DNA of 64,000 bases, taken from Buttiauxella sp965119215. Its GTDB lineage: Bacteria; Pseudomonadota; Gammaproteobacteria; Enterobacterales; Enterobacteriaceae. This document shows, piece by piece, positions 35,511-45,208 of the stretch (its first letter is position 1; every line of letters begins with the position of its first letter). A program made the translations under genes and the position numbers. The notes below the pieces were generated by a model that was not told where the DNA came from, did not search any database, and saw nothing but the letters and a program-made list of their open reading frames with translations. The stretch covers positions 62,001 through 126,000 of the forward strand of contig CBCPKK010000006.1 of assembly GCA_965119215.1 (NCBI GenBank), written 5' to 3'.

Positions 35511-37187
35511 ATGACTGAATCTTTCGCTCAACTCTTTGAAGAATCCCTGAAAACAATCGAAACCCGCCCGGGTTCCATCGTTCGTGGCGTAGTAGTTGCT
35601 ATCGACAAAGATATCGTACTGGTTGACGCCGGTCTGAAATCTGAATCTGCAATTCCTATCGAGCAGTTCAAAAATGCTGCTGGCGAACTGGAAATCCAGG
35701 TTGGTGACGAAGTTGATGTTGCTCTGGACGCTGTTGAAGATGGCTTTGGCGAAACTCTGCTGTCCCGTGAAAAAGCTAAGCGTCACGAAGCTTGGATCAC
35801 GCTGGAAAAAGCTTACGAAGAAGCTGAAACTGTGGTCGGTATCATCAACGGCAAAGTTAAGGGTGGCTTCACTGTAGAGCTGAACGGTATTCGTGCGTTC
35901 CTGCCAGGTTCCCTGGTTGATGTTCGTCCGGTACGTGACACTCTGCACCTGGAAGGCAAAGAGCTTGAGTTCAAAGTCATCAAGCTGGACCAGAAGCGTA
36001 ACAACGTTGTTGTTTCTCGTCGTGCAGTTATCGAATCCGAAAACAGCGCAGAACGTGATCAACTGCTGGAAAACCTGCAAGAAGGCATGGAAGTTAAAGG
36101 TATCGTTAAGAACCTTACTGACTACGGTGCATTCGTTGATCTGGGCGGCGTTGACGGCCTGCTGCACATCACTGATATGGCATGGAAACGCGTTAAGCAT
36201 CCAAGCGAAATCGTGAATGTTGGCGATGAAATTACCGTTAAAGTACTGAAGTTCGACCGTGAGCGTACTCGTGTGTCTCTGGGTCTGAAACAACTGGGCG
36301 AAGATCCATGGGTCGCTATCGCTAAGCGTTATCCAGAAGGTACCAAACTGACTGGTCGCGTGACTAACCTGACTGATTACGGCTGCTTCGTAGAAATCGA
36401 AGAAGGCGTTGAAGGCCTGGTTCACGTTTCCGAAATGGATTGGACCAACAAAAACATCCACCCATCCAAAGTTGTTAACGTTGGTGATGTAGTGGAAGTG
36501 ATGGTTCTGGATATCGACGAAGAACGTCGTCGTATCTCCCTGGGTCTGAAGCAGTGCAAATCTAACCCATGGCAGCTGTTCGCTGAAACCCACAACAAGG
36601 GCGACCGCGTTGAAGGTAAAATCAAGTCTATCACTGACTTCGGTATCTTCATCGGCCTGGACGGCGGCATCGACGGCCTGGTTCACCTGTCTGATATCTC
36701 CTGGAACGTTGCAGGCGAAGAAGCAGTTCGTGAATACAAGAAAGGCGACGAAATCGCGGCTGTGGTTCTGCAAGTTGACGCAGAACGTGAGCGTATCTCC
36801 CTGGGTGTTAAACAACTCGCAGAAGATCCGTTCAACAACTACGTTGCACTGAACAAGAAAGGTACTATCGTTACTGGTAAAGTAACAGCAGTTGACGCGA
36901 AAGGTGCTACAGTTGAATTAGCAGATGGCGTAGAAGGCTACCTGCGTGCTTCTGAAGCTTCACGTGACCGCGTTGAAGATGCAACTCTGGTTCTGAGCGT
37001 AGGCGACGACGTTGAAGCTAAATTCACTGGCGTTGACCGTAAAAACCGTGTTGTAAGCCTGTCTGTTCGTGCTAAAGACGAAGCTGACGAGAAAGATGCA
37101 ATCGCTACTGTTAACAACAAACAGGAAGATGCACCGAACTTCTCTAACGCTATGGCTGAAGCATTTAAAGCAGCTAAAGGCGAGTAA
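35511..37187 (+). CDS. rpsA: 30S ribosomal protein S1
   Basis: 558 residues (E. coli 557). Binds mRNA leaders for the small subunit and is needed to translate structured or weak-SD mRNAs. Six S1 OB-fold repeats are recognisable by their GxVxxxxxxGxFV and DGLLHI/VEGLVHVS motifs. ATG at 35511 gives the family start MTESFAQLFEE; five upstream in-frame codons are not used. Very strong codon bias, which creates a 444-codon open frame on the opposite strand. Confidence 0.99.
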   Translation: MTESFAQLFEESLKTIETRPGSIVRGVVVAIDKDIVLVDAGLKSESAIPIEQFKNAAGELEIQVGDEVDVALDAVEDGFGETLLSREKAKRHEAWITLEKAYEEAETVVGIINGKVKGGFTVELNGIRAFLPGSLVDVRPVRDTLHLEGKELEFKVIKLDQKRNNVVVSRRAVIESENSAERDQLLENLQEGMEVKGIVKNLTDYGAFVDLGGVDGLLHITDMAWKRVKHPSEIVNVGDEITVKVLKFDRERTRVSLGLKQLGEDPWVAIAKRYPEGTKLTGRVTNLTDYGCFVEIEEGVEGLVHVSEMDWTNKNIHPSKVVNVGDVVEVMVLDIDEERRRISLGLKQCKSNPWQLFAETHNKGDRVEGKIKSITDFGIFIGLDGGIDGLVHLSDISWNVAGEEAVREYKKGDEIAAVVLQVDAERERISLGVKQLAEDPFNNYVALNKKGTIVTGKVTAVDAKGATVELADGVEGYLRASEASRDRVEDATLVLSVGDDVEAKFTGVDRKNRVVSLSVRAKDEADEKDAIATVNNKQEDAPNFSNAMAEAFKAAKGE

Positions 37188-37205
37188 TCGCCCGAGCACT
37201 AAATC

Positions 37206-37230
37206 AGGGCGGCTACGGCCGCCCTTGTTC
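37206..37230 (+). terminator. rpsA terminator or attenuating hairpin
   Basis: Stem AGGGCGGC/GCCGCCCT, loop TACG, weak T tail (TGTTCG). It may let part of the transcripts pass into ihfB. Confidence 0.65.
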
Positions 37231-37277
37231 GATTGATAGCTGTAAGTTAATTTTCCTGAAAGGAAACCGGAGGAATC

Positions 37278-37565
37278 ATGACCAAGTCAGAATTGATAGA
37301 AAGACTTGCAACCCAGCAATCTCACATTCCAGCGAAAGCTGTAGAAGATGCAGTGAAAGAGATGTTGGAGCATATGGCCTCTACTCTCGCCCAAGGTGAG
37401 CGTATTGAAATCCGGGGTTTCGGCAGTTTTTCCTTACACTATCGCGCACCTCGCACCGGACGTAATCCAAAAACTGGCGATAAAGTGGATCTGGAAGGTA
37501 AATACGTTCCTCACTTTAAACCAGGTAAAGAGTTGCGTGACCGCGCCAACATTTACGGTAATTAA
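37278..37565 (+). CDS. ihfB: Integration host factor beta subunit
   Basis: 95 residues (E. coli 94). With IhfA it bends DNA sharply at specific sites and shapes the nucleoid, replication, recombination and transcription. Family motifs: GFGSFSLHYRAPRTGRNP (flexible arm region with the intercalating proline) and VPHFKPGKELRDR. Strong ribosome site (CCGGAGGAATC). An 8-bp hairpin ATTAAATC/GATTTAAT with loop TTCG covers its stop codon. Confidence 0.99.
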   Translation: MTKSELIERLATQQSHIPAKAVEDAVKEMLEHMASTLAQGERIEIRGFGSFSLHYRAPRTGRNPKTGDKVDLEGKYVPHFKPGKELRDRANIYGN

Positions 37566-37587
37566 ATCTTCGGATTTAATCCTCAAG

Positions 37588-37613
37588 AACGGCACCCTCG
37601 GGTGCCGTTTTTT
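37588..37613 (+). terminator. ihfB terminator
   Basis: Stem AACGGCACCC/GGGTGCCGTT and a T-run. Confidence 0.88.
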
Positions 37614-37767
37614 ATGTCTAAAATCTATGTTTTCGAGCTGGCTCGCAAAACCGTGAAGCAAGTTCTCACGCCCCTCTAAATGTCTGGAACCCTTCTCGTA
37701 TTGCCGATAAATCCCGGCTGACGCACGCAATCAGATACCTCAAACTGCCTGTAACACGGAGGTGGCG

Positions 37768-40038
37768 GTGAAGAATCTTATTGGGCTGTGCTTTTGCGTA
37801 ATGATTGGCATCATACCTTTGATGTGGCTGCCCGCTATTCCACAACCATCGGTTATTGCAGCACTGCTAGTTACCGCATTGTGTGTCGCTGCTTTTCCCC
37901 GGCGATTCGCGGGCTATGTAGCTTTTAGTTTGCTCTGTTTTTGCTGGGCACTATTTTCCGCACGGGAAAGTCTGACCCCCTTCGAAGCATGGACGAGCAA
38001 ACCGATTGTTATCGAAGCAGTCATTGATCGTAGTGATAGCAAACAGAACCATGAGCTACAGATAGTCTCGGTGGAGGGGAAAACAATTTTCCCGCCTGTC
38101 GGGATCAGGATACAGGGCAGTTACTTATCAGATAGCGTTTGTGCAGGGCAACGATGGCGTATGAAAGTGCATCTACGGCCAGTGCATGGGCAACTCAATG
38201 AAGGCGGTTTTGATAGTCAGCGTTATGCTCTTGCGCAGCATCAGCCTTTAAGTGCTCGTATTATTGAATCTCATCGAATCTCTGGGCGGTGCAGTCTCCG
38301 CGCTCAGTGGCTTTCTGCTGTAGAAAATGCGACTCAATCATTATCTTATCAAGGGGTCATTCTGGCATTGTCCTTTGGCGAACGTGCGGGAGTGAGTAAA
38401 GAGCAAAAAAACTTATTGCGACAGAGCGGAACAGCACACCTGATGGCAATATCCGGGATGCACATTTCGCTGGCGGCGATGGTCGGTTGGTTAATCGCAC
38501 GTTTGCTGCAGCTGAGTTTTCCTGCGCATCGAATCCATTTCAGAATGCCGCTACTCGCCAGTGTTATCGCCGCAGGAGTGTATACCTGGCTTGCTGGGGG
38601 AAGTCCTCCGGCTGTTAGGGCATTAATCGGTGTAATGATCTGGCTACTTCTTCGTCTACAAGGTAGATGTTGGTCAGGATGGGAGGTCTGGCTTTGCTGC
38701 ATTGCAGGCATTCTGATTTATGATCCACTGACCGTATTGTCAGACAGTTTTTGGCTATCGGCACTAGCGGTAGCGGCACTTATTTTCTGGTACCAATGGA
38801 TGCCACTTCCACGAAATATGGCATCTGTAAAATGGTTCTATCGTTACCCTTTAGCGCTGTTGCACCTGCAAATTGGCATCATGCTTTTACTTATGCCACT
38901 GCAAATTTTTATCTTTCACGGCATCAGTATCAGTGCGCTACTTGCGAACTTAGTGGCGGTTCCACTGATTTCATTTGCAGTTGTGCCTTTGTTATTGGCG
39001 GGGTTAGTACTGACGAGTGTTCCGTGGTTAGGGGAACATCTGTGGTGGCTCGTGGACCAACTGCTGGCGCTGCTTTTTACTGTGTTGTCGCTGTTACCTG
39101 ACGGTTGGTTAGAGGTCGATAAACGTTTCCAGATTCTTAGCTTGGGTGGTTGGTTAGCCGTAATTATCCATCGCCTGGCATTGTGGCGTAATTCGTATAT
39201 ATCAGTCATTGTTCTGATGCTGTCGATAGCTGTTCCGACAATGCGGGCAGAGAAAAAAGACGATTCCTGGCAAATCACCATGTTGGACGTAGGGCACGGA
39301 CTGGCAATGGCGATTATTAGACAAGGCAAAGTCTTTTTATACGACACAGGAAATGCCTGGCCTGGTGGCGATGTGGGTCAACAAATTATCATTCCCTGGT
39401 TACGTTGGCACCATTTAGCCCTTGAGCAAGTGGTCATTAGTCATGAACACCTTGACCATCGTGGCGGCTTGCCCAGTTTGCAACGTGAGTGGCCAAATTT
39501 GTCTATACGCAGCCCTTTGCGATGGGCAGGGCATCACCCTTGTTTTCAAGGTGAGCAATGGCAGTGGCAAGGATTACAATTTCAGGTTCTTTGGCCACCA
39601 GTGCAGCCCGTAATGACAGGCAATAATGGCTCGTGTGTTGTGATGGTCAGTGATGGGCGCTTTCGCATTTTATTAACCGGTGATGTGGAAGCTGAAGCGG
39701 AATTGGCTATGCTGAAGAGGCGATGGGGCATCTTACATGCTGATATTATTCAGGTACCTCATCACGGCAGCCGTACATCTTCCGGGCCACCGTTGTTACG
39801 TGCGGTTTCTGGAAGTGCTGCGCTGGCATCTGCATCGCGCTATAACGCGTGGCATTTACCCTCAGGGAAAATTGTTCAACGCTACAAGTCGCTGGGTTAC
39901 ATTTGGTATGACACAGCGCAATCAGGCCAACTCACTATCGATATAAATAGTGATAAATGGCAAATCAATAGCTTCAGAGCTCAAATTTCACCCCGTTGGT
40001 ATCATCAGTGGTTTGGTGTATCTCGGGATAATGGGTAG
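37768..40038 (+). CDS. ycaI: YcaI, ComEC/Rec2-family DNA uptake channel
   Basis: 756 residues (E. coli 754). ComEC proteins carry incoming single-stranded DNA across the inner membrane. Order: N-terminal hydrophobic segments and OB-like domain, the ComEC competence domain (TAHLMAISGMHISLAAMVGW and many membrane helices, about 200-480), then a C-terminal metallo-beta-lactamase domain with DVGHG and HEHLDHRGG. GTG at 37768 is preferred over GTG at 37762 because GGAGG lies 5 bases before it. E. coli can use this gene to take up DNA as a nutrient. Its sequence is less conserved than that of its neighbours. Confidence 0.92.
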   Translation: MKNLIGLCFCVMIGIIPLMWLPAIPQPSVIAALLVTALCVAAFPRRFAGYVAFSLLCFCWALFSARESLTPFEAWTSKPIVIEAVIDRSDSKQNHELQIVSVEGKTIFPPVGIRIQGSYLSDSVCAGQRWRMKVHLRPVHGQLNEGGFDSQRYALAQHQPLSARIIESHRISGRCSLRAQWLSAVENATQSLSYQGVILALSFGERAGVSKEQKNLLRQSGTAHLMAISGMHISLAAMVGWLIARLLQLSFPAHRIHFRMPLLASVIAAGVYTWLAGGSPPAVRALIGVMIWLLLRLQGRCWSGWEVWLCCIAGILIYDPLTVLSDSFWLSALAVAALIFWYQWMPLPRNMASVKWFYRYPLALLHLQIGIMLLLMPLQIFIFHGISISALLANLVAVPLISFAVVPLLLAGLVLTSVPWLGEHLWWLVDQLLALLFTVLSLLPDGWLEVDKRFQILSLGGWLAVIIHRLALWRNSYISVIVLMLSIAVPTMRAEKKDDSWQITMLDVGHGLAMAIIRQGKVFLYDTGNAWPGGDVGQQIIIPWLRWHHLALEQVVISHEHLDHRGGLPSLQREWPNLSIRSPLRWAGHHPCFQGEQWQWQGLQFQVLWPPVQPVMTGNNGSCVVMVSDGRFRILLTGDVEAEAELAMLKRRWGILHADIIQVPHHGSRTSSGPPLLRAVSGSAALASASRYNAWHLPSGKIVQRYKSLGYIWYDTAQSGQLTIDINSDKWQINSFRAQISPRWYHQWFGVSRDNG

Positions 40039-40074
40039 AATATGCGGCTATTTCATCTAATGCTGGTTTACTGA

Positions 40075-41823
40075 ATGCATAACGATAAAGATCTTTCCAC
40101 ATGGCAGACCTTCCGCCGTCTTTGGCCGATGATCGCTCCTTTCAAGCCTGGTCTGATTGTGGCTGGTATTGCGTTAATCCTTAACGCTGCCAGTGATACC
40201 TATATGCTGTCTTTGCTTAAACCGTTACTGGATGATGGTTTTGGAAAAACGGATAAGTCCGTGCTGCTGTGGATGCCGTTAGTTGTTATTGCACTAATGG
40301 TGCTGCGTGGCGTGACTAGCTATGTTTCTAGCTACTGCATCTCCTGGGTTTCAGGCCAGGTGGTAATGAAAATGCGTCGTCGCCTGTTTGGCCATATGAT
40401 GGGGATGCCGGTTTCATTCTTTGATCAGCAATCCACAGGTACGCTGCTCTCACGAATTACTTATGATTCTGAACAAGTTGCCTCGTCATCTTCCAGCGCA
40501 TTGATAACCGTTGTGCGTGAAGGTGCATCGATTATTGGCCTGTTCGTATTGATGTTCTGGTATAGCTGGCAGCTTTCGCTGATTCTGATTGTACTGGCTC
40601 CGATAGTCTCCTTTGCTATTCGCATGGTTTCTAAACGCTTCCGTAACATCAGCAAGAACATGCAAAACACTATGGGGCAGGTGACGACCAGCGCTGAGCA
40701 AATGCTGAAGGGTCACAAAGAAGTGCTGATCTTTGGTGGTCAGGAAGTGGAAACTGAACGCTTCAACAAAGTCAGTAACCGTATGCGTCGCCAGGGTATG
40801 AAATTGGTTTCTGCTTCGTCTATCTCTGACCCTATCATTCAGCTTATTGCTTCTCTGGCTCTGGCTTTTGTCATCTACGCTGCGAGCTTCCCAAGTGTGA
40901 TGGAAACATTGACTGCCGGTACCATTACCGTTGTGTTCTCCTCCATGATTGCTCTGATGCGTCCGCTGAAATCACTGACTAACGTCAATGCGCAGTTCCA
41001 ACGCGGCATGGCAGCTTGCCAGACGCTGTTCTCTATTCTGGATACTGAGCAGGAAAAAGACGAAGGCAAGCGCGTGATTGAGCGCGCTAAAGGTGATGTC
41101 GAATTCCGTGAAGTGACCTTTACCTATCCTGGCCGTGAAGTGCCTGCGCTGCGAAATATCAACCTGACTATTCCTGCCGGTAAAACTGTGGCATTGGTTG
41201 GGCGTTCCGGTTCAGGTAAGTCAACTATCGCCAGCCTGATGACTCGCTTCTATGATATTCAGGAAGGGAGCATTACGATTGATGGTGTGGATATCCGTGA
41301 ATACACCTTAACGTCCTTGCGTAATCAGGTAGCACTTGTCTCGCAGAACGTTCACTTGTTCAACGACACCATTGCAAACAACATCGCCTATGCGCGTACT
41401 GAACAGTACAACCGCGAAGATATCGAGAAAGCCGCTCGCATGGCTTATGCCATGGATTTCATCAGTAAGATGGATAATGGTCTGGATACGATAATTGGTG
41501 AAAATGGTGTCTTGCTCTCAGGTGGCCAGCGTCAGCGTATCGCCATTGCTCGTGCACTATTGCGTGATAGCCCAATCCTGATTCTGGATGAAGCAACCTC
41601 TGCGTTGGATACCGAATCAGAACGTGCTATTCAGGCTGCATTGGATGAACTGCAGAAGAACCGCACTTCACTGGTTATCGCTCACCGCTTATCAACCATC
41701 GAACAGGCTGATGAAATTGTGGTGGTTGAAGATGGCCGGATTGTTGAACGTGGCCCACACGCAGAACTGATTGAACATCGTGGGGTTTACGCCCAACTGC
41801 ATCGGATGCAATTCGGTTCATGA
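40075..41823 (+). CDS. msbA: MsbA, lipid A flippase
   Basis: 582 residues, as in E. coli. Homodimeric ABC exporter that flips core-lipid A across the inner membrane. Six membrane helices in the first 330 residues; Walker A GRSGSGKST (Lys382 region), signature LSGGQRQR, Walker B ILILDEATSALD. Its stop overlaps the lpxK start by four bases (ATGA), so the two are translationally coupled. Confidence 0.98.
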   Translation: MHNDKDLSTWQTFRRLWPMIAPFKPGLIVAGIALILNAASDTYMLSLLKPLLDDGFGKTDKSVLLWMPLVVIALMVLRGVTSYVSSYCISWVSGQVVMKMRRRLFGHMMGMPVSFFDQQSTGTLLSRITYDSEQVASSSSSALITVVREGASIIGLFVLMFWYSWQLSLILIVLAPIVSFAIRMVSKRFRNISKNMQNTMGQVTTSAEQMLKGHKEVLIFGGQEVETERFNKVSNRMRRQGMKLVSASSISDPIIQLIASLALAFVIYAASFPSVMETLTAGTITVVFSSMIALMRPLKSLTNVNAQFQRGMAACQTLFSILDTEQEKDEGKRVIERAKGDVEFREVTFTYPGREVPALRNINLTIPAGKTVALVGRSGSGKSTIASLMTRFYDIQEGSITIDGVDIREYTLTSLRNQVALVSQNVHLFNDTIANNIAYARTEQYNREDIEKAARMAYAMDFISKMDNGLDTIIGENGVLLSGGQRQRIAIARALLRDSPILILDEATSALDTESERAIQAALDELQKNRTSLVIAHRLSTIEQADEIVVVEDGRIVERGPHAELIEHRGVYAQLHRMQFGS

Positions 41824-42803
41824 TAGAACGCATTTGGTCGGGAAAATCTCCCCTCTACCTTTTGCTATTACCGCTCTCCTGGCTGTATGGCCTGGTGAGC
41901 GGTGCTATTCGCCTTAGTTACAGATTAGGGCTAAAGAAAACCTGGCGTGCTCCTGTGCCAGTCGTGGTGGTCGGAAATTTGACTGCGGGTGGCAACGGTA
42001 AAACGCCGGTTGTTATTTGGCTTGTTGAACAACTACAACAGCGCGGGATTCGTGTTGGCGTTGTTTCCCGTGGCTACGGTGGCAAAGCTGAGCACTACCC
42101 GTTATTACTGGATCAGAACACCACGACTTTCGAAGCAGGCGATGAACCCGTTCTAATCTATCAGCGCACTGGTGCTTCAGTTGCTGTTGCACCGCGCCGA
42201 AGCGAAGCAGTGCAAATGCTGGTGGATAACGCAAACCCACAGCTGATCATCACCGACGACGGTTTGCAGCATTACGCGCTAGCACGCGATAAAGAAATTG
42301 TGGTTGTTGATGGTGTAAGACGATTCGGCAACGGCTGGTGGCTTCCGGCGGGGCCGATGCGTGAACGAACAGGGCGTCTGGCTTGCGTTGATGCCGTCAT
42401 TACCAACGGTGGTGATGCTAAACCGGGTGAAATTGCCATGACGTTGCAGCCAGGTGAAGCGGTTAATCTGCTGACTGGTGAACGCCGTCCGGTGCATATG
42501 TTAGAAAATGTGGTAGCCATGGCTGGAATCGGTCATCCGCCACGGTTTTTTGCCACTTTGGCGCAATGTGGCGTTACTCCTGTTCGAACTGTTAGCCTCG
42601 CGGACCATCAGGCTTTGAGCGAAAACGATGTCGCTAAATTAGTTCAGCCAGGGCAAACCCTGTTAATGACGGAAAAAGATGCGGTGAAATGCCGCGTGTT
42701 TGTAACGGGTCACGACAACTGGTGGTATCTGCCGGTTGATGCGCGTTTAGCCCAACCCCAGGCTGATGCGTTATTGCAGTCACTATTGGATCTGGTGCAT
42801 TAA
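41820..42803 (+). CDS. lpxK: Tetraacyldisaccharide 4'-kinase LpxK
   Basis: 327 residues (E. coli 328). Phosphorylates the 4' position of the lipid A precursor to give lipid IVA. N-terminal membrane-associated helix, then P-loop GNLTAGGNGKT (52-62) and the catalytic-type DDGLQH. Works directly before MsbA in lipid A export, and the two genes are coupled. Confidence 0.98.
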   Translation: MIERIWSGKSPLYLLLLPLSWLYGLVSGAIRLSYRLGLKKTWRAPVPVVVVGNLTAGGNGKTPVVIWLVEQLQQRGIRVGVVSRGYGGKAEHYPLLLDQNTTTFEAGDEPVLIYQRTGASVAVAPRRSEAVQMLVDNANPQLIITDDGLQHYALARDKEIVVVDGVRRFGNGWWLPAGPMRERTGRLACVDAVITNGGDAKPGEIAMTLQPGEAVNLLTGERRPVHMLENVVAMAGIGHPPRFFATLAQCGVTPVRTVSLADHQALSENDVAKLVQPGQTLLMTEKDAVKCRVFVTGHDNWWYLPVDARLAQPQADALLQSLLDLVH

Positions 42804-42854
42804 ACGATAAGTTATCGCACCAGAATTTGAGTTTGCTGACGACAGGATCCTTTC

Positions 42855-44090
42855 ATGTCTGTACCGCAACTGACTTTACGTGCAGCTCGCAATCTTCATC
42901 TTGCGGCGCAAGGCTTATTACAAAAGCCTCGCCGCCATTCCAGACCGGCCGATGTTGTCGCTGCTATTTCCCGCATGTCTCTGCTACAAATCGACACCAT
43001 CAATATTGTCGCCCGCAGCCCTTATCTCGTGTTATTCAGCCGTTTAGGCAATTATTCGCCAGGCTGGCTGGACGATGCTTTGGTGCGTGGTGAATTGATG
43101 GAGTATTGGGCGCATGAAGCGTGTTTTTTGCCGAGAGAAGATTTTTCACTTGTGCGCCATCGGATGCTGAACCCAGAAAAAATGGGTTGGAAGTATCGTC
43201 CTGAATGGATGGTCGAACACGCTGAAGAAATAGAAAAACTACTATCGCATATTGAGGTTAATGGCCCAGTCCGATCTGTTGATTTTGAACATCCTCGTAA
43301 AGGTGCAGGCGGATGGTGGGAATGGAAACCGCATAAAAAACACCTTGAAGGCTTGTTTACCGCCGGGAAAGTGATGGTGATTGAGCGGCGAAATTTTCAG
43401 CGCGTGTACGATCTTACCTCGCGTGTAATGCCTCACTGGAATGACGATTTACACCTCATTCATCAGCAAGACGCCGAACAGACAATGCTGGAGAATAGCG
43501 CGCGTAGCCTCGGTATTTTCCGTCCTGAATGGCTTGCCGATTATTATCGATTGCGGAAAGTTCCGCTCAAACCACTTTTATCCCAGTGGCAGGAAAATGG
43601 TATTGCTATGCCTGTTGATGTCGAAGGCATTGGCGAGATGTGGTTACACCGTGATCAGCAACCTTTGCTTGCCAGGGCTGAGCAAAACACGTTACGCGCG
43701 ACTCACAGTGCAGTGCTGTCGCCGTTTGATCCAGTGGTCTGGGATCGCAAACGCGCCGAAGAGTTGTTTAACTTCACTTATCGTCTTGAATGCTATACCC
43801 CGGCTGAAAAACGCAAATACGGTTACTTTGTTCTCCCGCTGTTGCATCAAGGCGCATTGGTGGGGCGAGTGGATGCAAAAATGCATCGTAAAACTGGCGA
43901 GCTGGAAATTATCAGTCTTTATCTTGAAGACGGCGTTAAGCCTGGACCGTCATTGATTAACGGCCTGCACACGGCACTGACGGATTTTGCTAACTGGCAA
44001 GGTGCAAAGCAAATTCGCCTCGGAAATATTCCCGCTGCATTAGCTTCCTCATGGGGCGAAGGCTGGGAAATTAGACCGGAGAGCGAGTGA
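42855..44090 (+). CDS. ycaQ: YcaQ (AlkX-type), interstrand-crosslink DNA glycosylase
   Basis: 411 residues (E. coli 410). Winged-helix HTH_42 family. E. coli YcaQ excises N7-alkylated bases and unhooks nitrogen-mustard interstrand crosslinks. The catalytic Q-x-D motif is visible in SLLQIDTINIVARS near residue 46-48, which marks the AlkX branch rather than the AlkZ branch (Q-x-Q). It lies 51 bases after lpxK, in the order known from E. coli, with no functional link to its envelope neighbours that I can see. Confidence 0.93.
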   Translation: MSVPQLTLRAARNLHLAAQGLLQKPRRHSRPADVVAAISRMSLLQIDTINIVARSPYLVLFSRLGNYSPGWLDDALVRGELMEYWAHEACFLPREDFSLVRHRMLNPEKMGWKYRPEWMVEHAEEIEKLLSHIEVNGPVRSVDFEHPRKGAGGWWEWKPHKKHLEGLFTAGKVMVIERRNFQRVYDLTSRVMPHWNDDLHLIHQQDAEQTMLENSARSLGIFRPEWLADYYRLRKVPLKPLLSQWQENGIAMPVDVEGIGEMWLHRDQQPLLARAEQNTLRATHSAVLSPFDPVVWDRKRAEELFNFTYRLECYTPAEKRKYGYFVLPLLHQGALVGRVDAKMHRKTGELEIISLYLEDGVKPGPSLINGLHTALTDFANWQGAKQIRLGNIPAALASSWGEGWEIRPESE

Positions 44091-44136
44091 GTTATGCTAT
44101 TCTGTTGCCTTTGATGGCGGCCATTCTGGAGTAACC

Positions 44137-44319
44137 ATGGATCATCGATTACTTGAAATCATCGCTTGCCCGGTTTGTAACGGTAAGCTCTACTTTAATC
44201 AGGAAAAGCAGGAGCTTATCTGCAAACCTGATCACCTGGCGTTTCCCTTGCGCGATGGTATTCCAGTGCTGCTGGAGACTGAAGCTCGCGTTCTGACCTC
44301 TGACGAGAAAAATCCATGA
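44137..44319 (+). CDS. ycaR: YcaR, Trm112-like small zinc-ribbon protein
   Basis: 60 residues, as in E. coli. UPF0434/Trm112p-type fold: MDHRLLEIIACPVCNGKL with a CxxC and a later Cys, and the end FPLRDGIPVLLETEARVL. Function in bacteria is not established. Its stop overlaps the kdsB start by four bases (ATGA), so it is co-translated with kdsB. Confidence 0.95.
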   Translation: MDHRLLEIIACPVCNGKLYFNQEKQELICKPDHLAFPLRDGIPVLLETEARVLTSDEKNP

Positions 44320-45065
44320 GTTTTGTGGCAATAATTCCTGCTCGCTTTGCTTCTACACGCTTGCCGGGCAAACCGCTAAAAGACATCAACGGTAAACCGA
44401 TGGTGGTACACGTTCTGGAACGTGCTCGTGAGTCGGGTGCTGAACGTATCATTGTTGCAACTGACAACGAAGACGTTGCTCGCGCGGTTGAAGCGGCTGG
44501 CGGTGAAGTTTGCATGACCCGCGCCGATCACCATTCAGGCACAGAGCGCCTTGCTGAAGTTATTGAAAAATATAATTTTAGTGATGATACCGTGATTGTG
44601 AATGTGCAGGGCGATGAGCCGATGATCCCTCCGGTGATTATTCGTCAGGTTGCCAGCAATCTGGCAAATAGCCAGGCGGGTATGGCGACACTTGCTGTGC
44701 CAATCGACTCTGCGGAAGAAGCGTTTAATCCGAATGCAGTAAAAGTGGTCATGGATGCGCAGGGTTATGCGCTCTATTTTTCCCGTGCGACCATTCCATG
44801 GGATAGAGACCGCTTTGCTCAGTCGCGTGAAACGATTGGTAATTCATTGCTGCGTCACATTGGCATCTACGGTTATCGCGCAGGCTTCATTCGCCGCTAT
44901 GTGACCTGGGAACCAAGCCAACTCGAACAAATCGAAATGCTCGAACAACTGCGCGTACTGTGGAATGGTGAAAAAATCCATGTCGCTGTCGCAAAAGAGA
45001 TCCCGAGTATTGGTGTCGATACGCCAGAAGATTTGGAACGAGTGCGAGAAGCAATGCGTTCGTAG
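44316..45065 (+). CDS. kdsB: CMP-Kdo synthetase
   Basis: 249 residues (E. coli 248). Activates Kdo with CTP for addition to lipid A. Nucleotide-binding start FVAIIPARFASTRLPGKPL, then VNVQGDEPMIPP and GIDTPEDLERVR-like end (here GVDTPEDLERVREAM). Couples with msbA and lpxK in LPS assembly. Confidence 0.98.
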   Translation: MSFVAIIPARFASTRLPGKPLKDINGKPMVVHVLERARESGAERIIVATDNEDVARAVEAAGGEVCMTRADHHSGTERLAEVIEKYNFSDDTVIVNVQGDEPMIPPVIIRQVASNLANSQAGMATLAVPIDSAEEAFNPNAVKVVMDAQGYALYFSRATIPWDRDRFAQSRETIGNSLLRHIGIYGYRAGFIRRYVTWEPSQLEQIEMLEQLRVLWNGEKIHVAVAKEIPSIGVDTPEDLERVREAMRS

Positions 45066-45088
45066 CAATTTACTCATTCTCACGCTTT

Positions 45089-45118
45089 GAAAAAACCGGT
45101 GCCTGGCGCCGGTTTTTT
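45089..45118 (+). terminator. kdsB terminator
   Basis: A-run, stem CCGGTGCC/GGCGCCGG with one wobble pair, T-run. Confidence 0.85.
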
Positions 45119-45208
45119 ATTATCTGTACGCATATTGATCTGAGGTGATGACATCCCGCGTTTGCAAGCTCATTATAAAAACACCTGTGTTGTAAGGGGT
45201 AATGAGCC

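Noticed and set aside
35481..36815. 444-codon open frame antisense to rpsA
   Set aside because: It is the mirror of the strongly biased rpsA codons; no ribosome site, and the protein has low-complexity Phe/Asn/Val composition typical of antisense frames.
37768..40038. ycaI as sign of a natural competence cluster
   Set aside because: Only the ComEC homologue is present; the gene is a normal part of this backbone and no other com genes are in the window.
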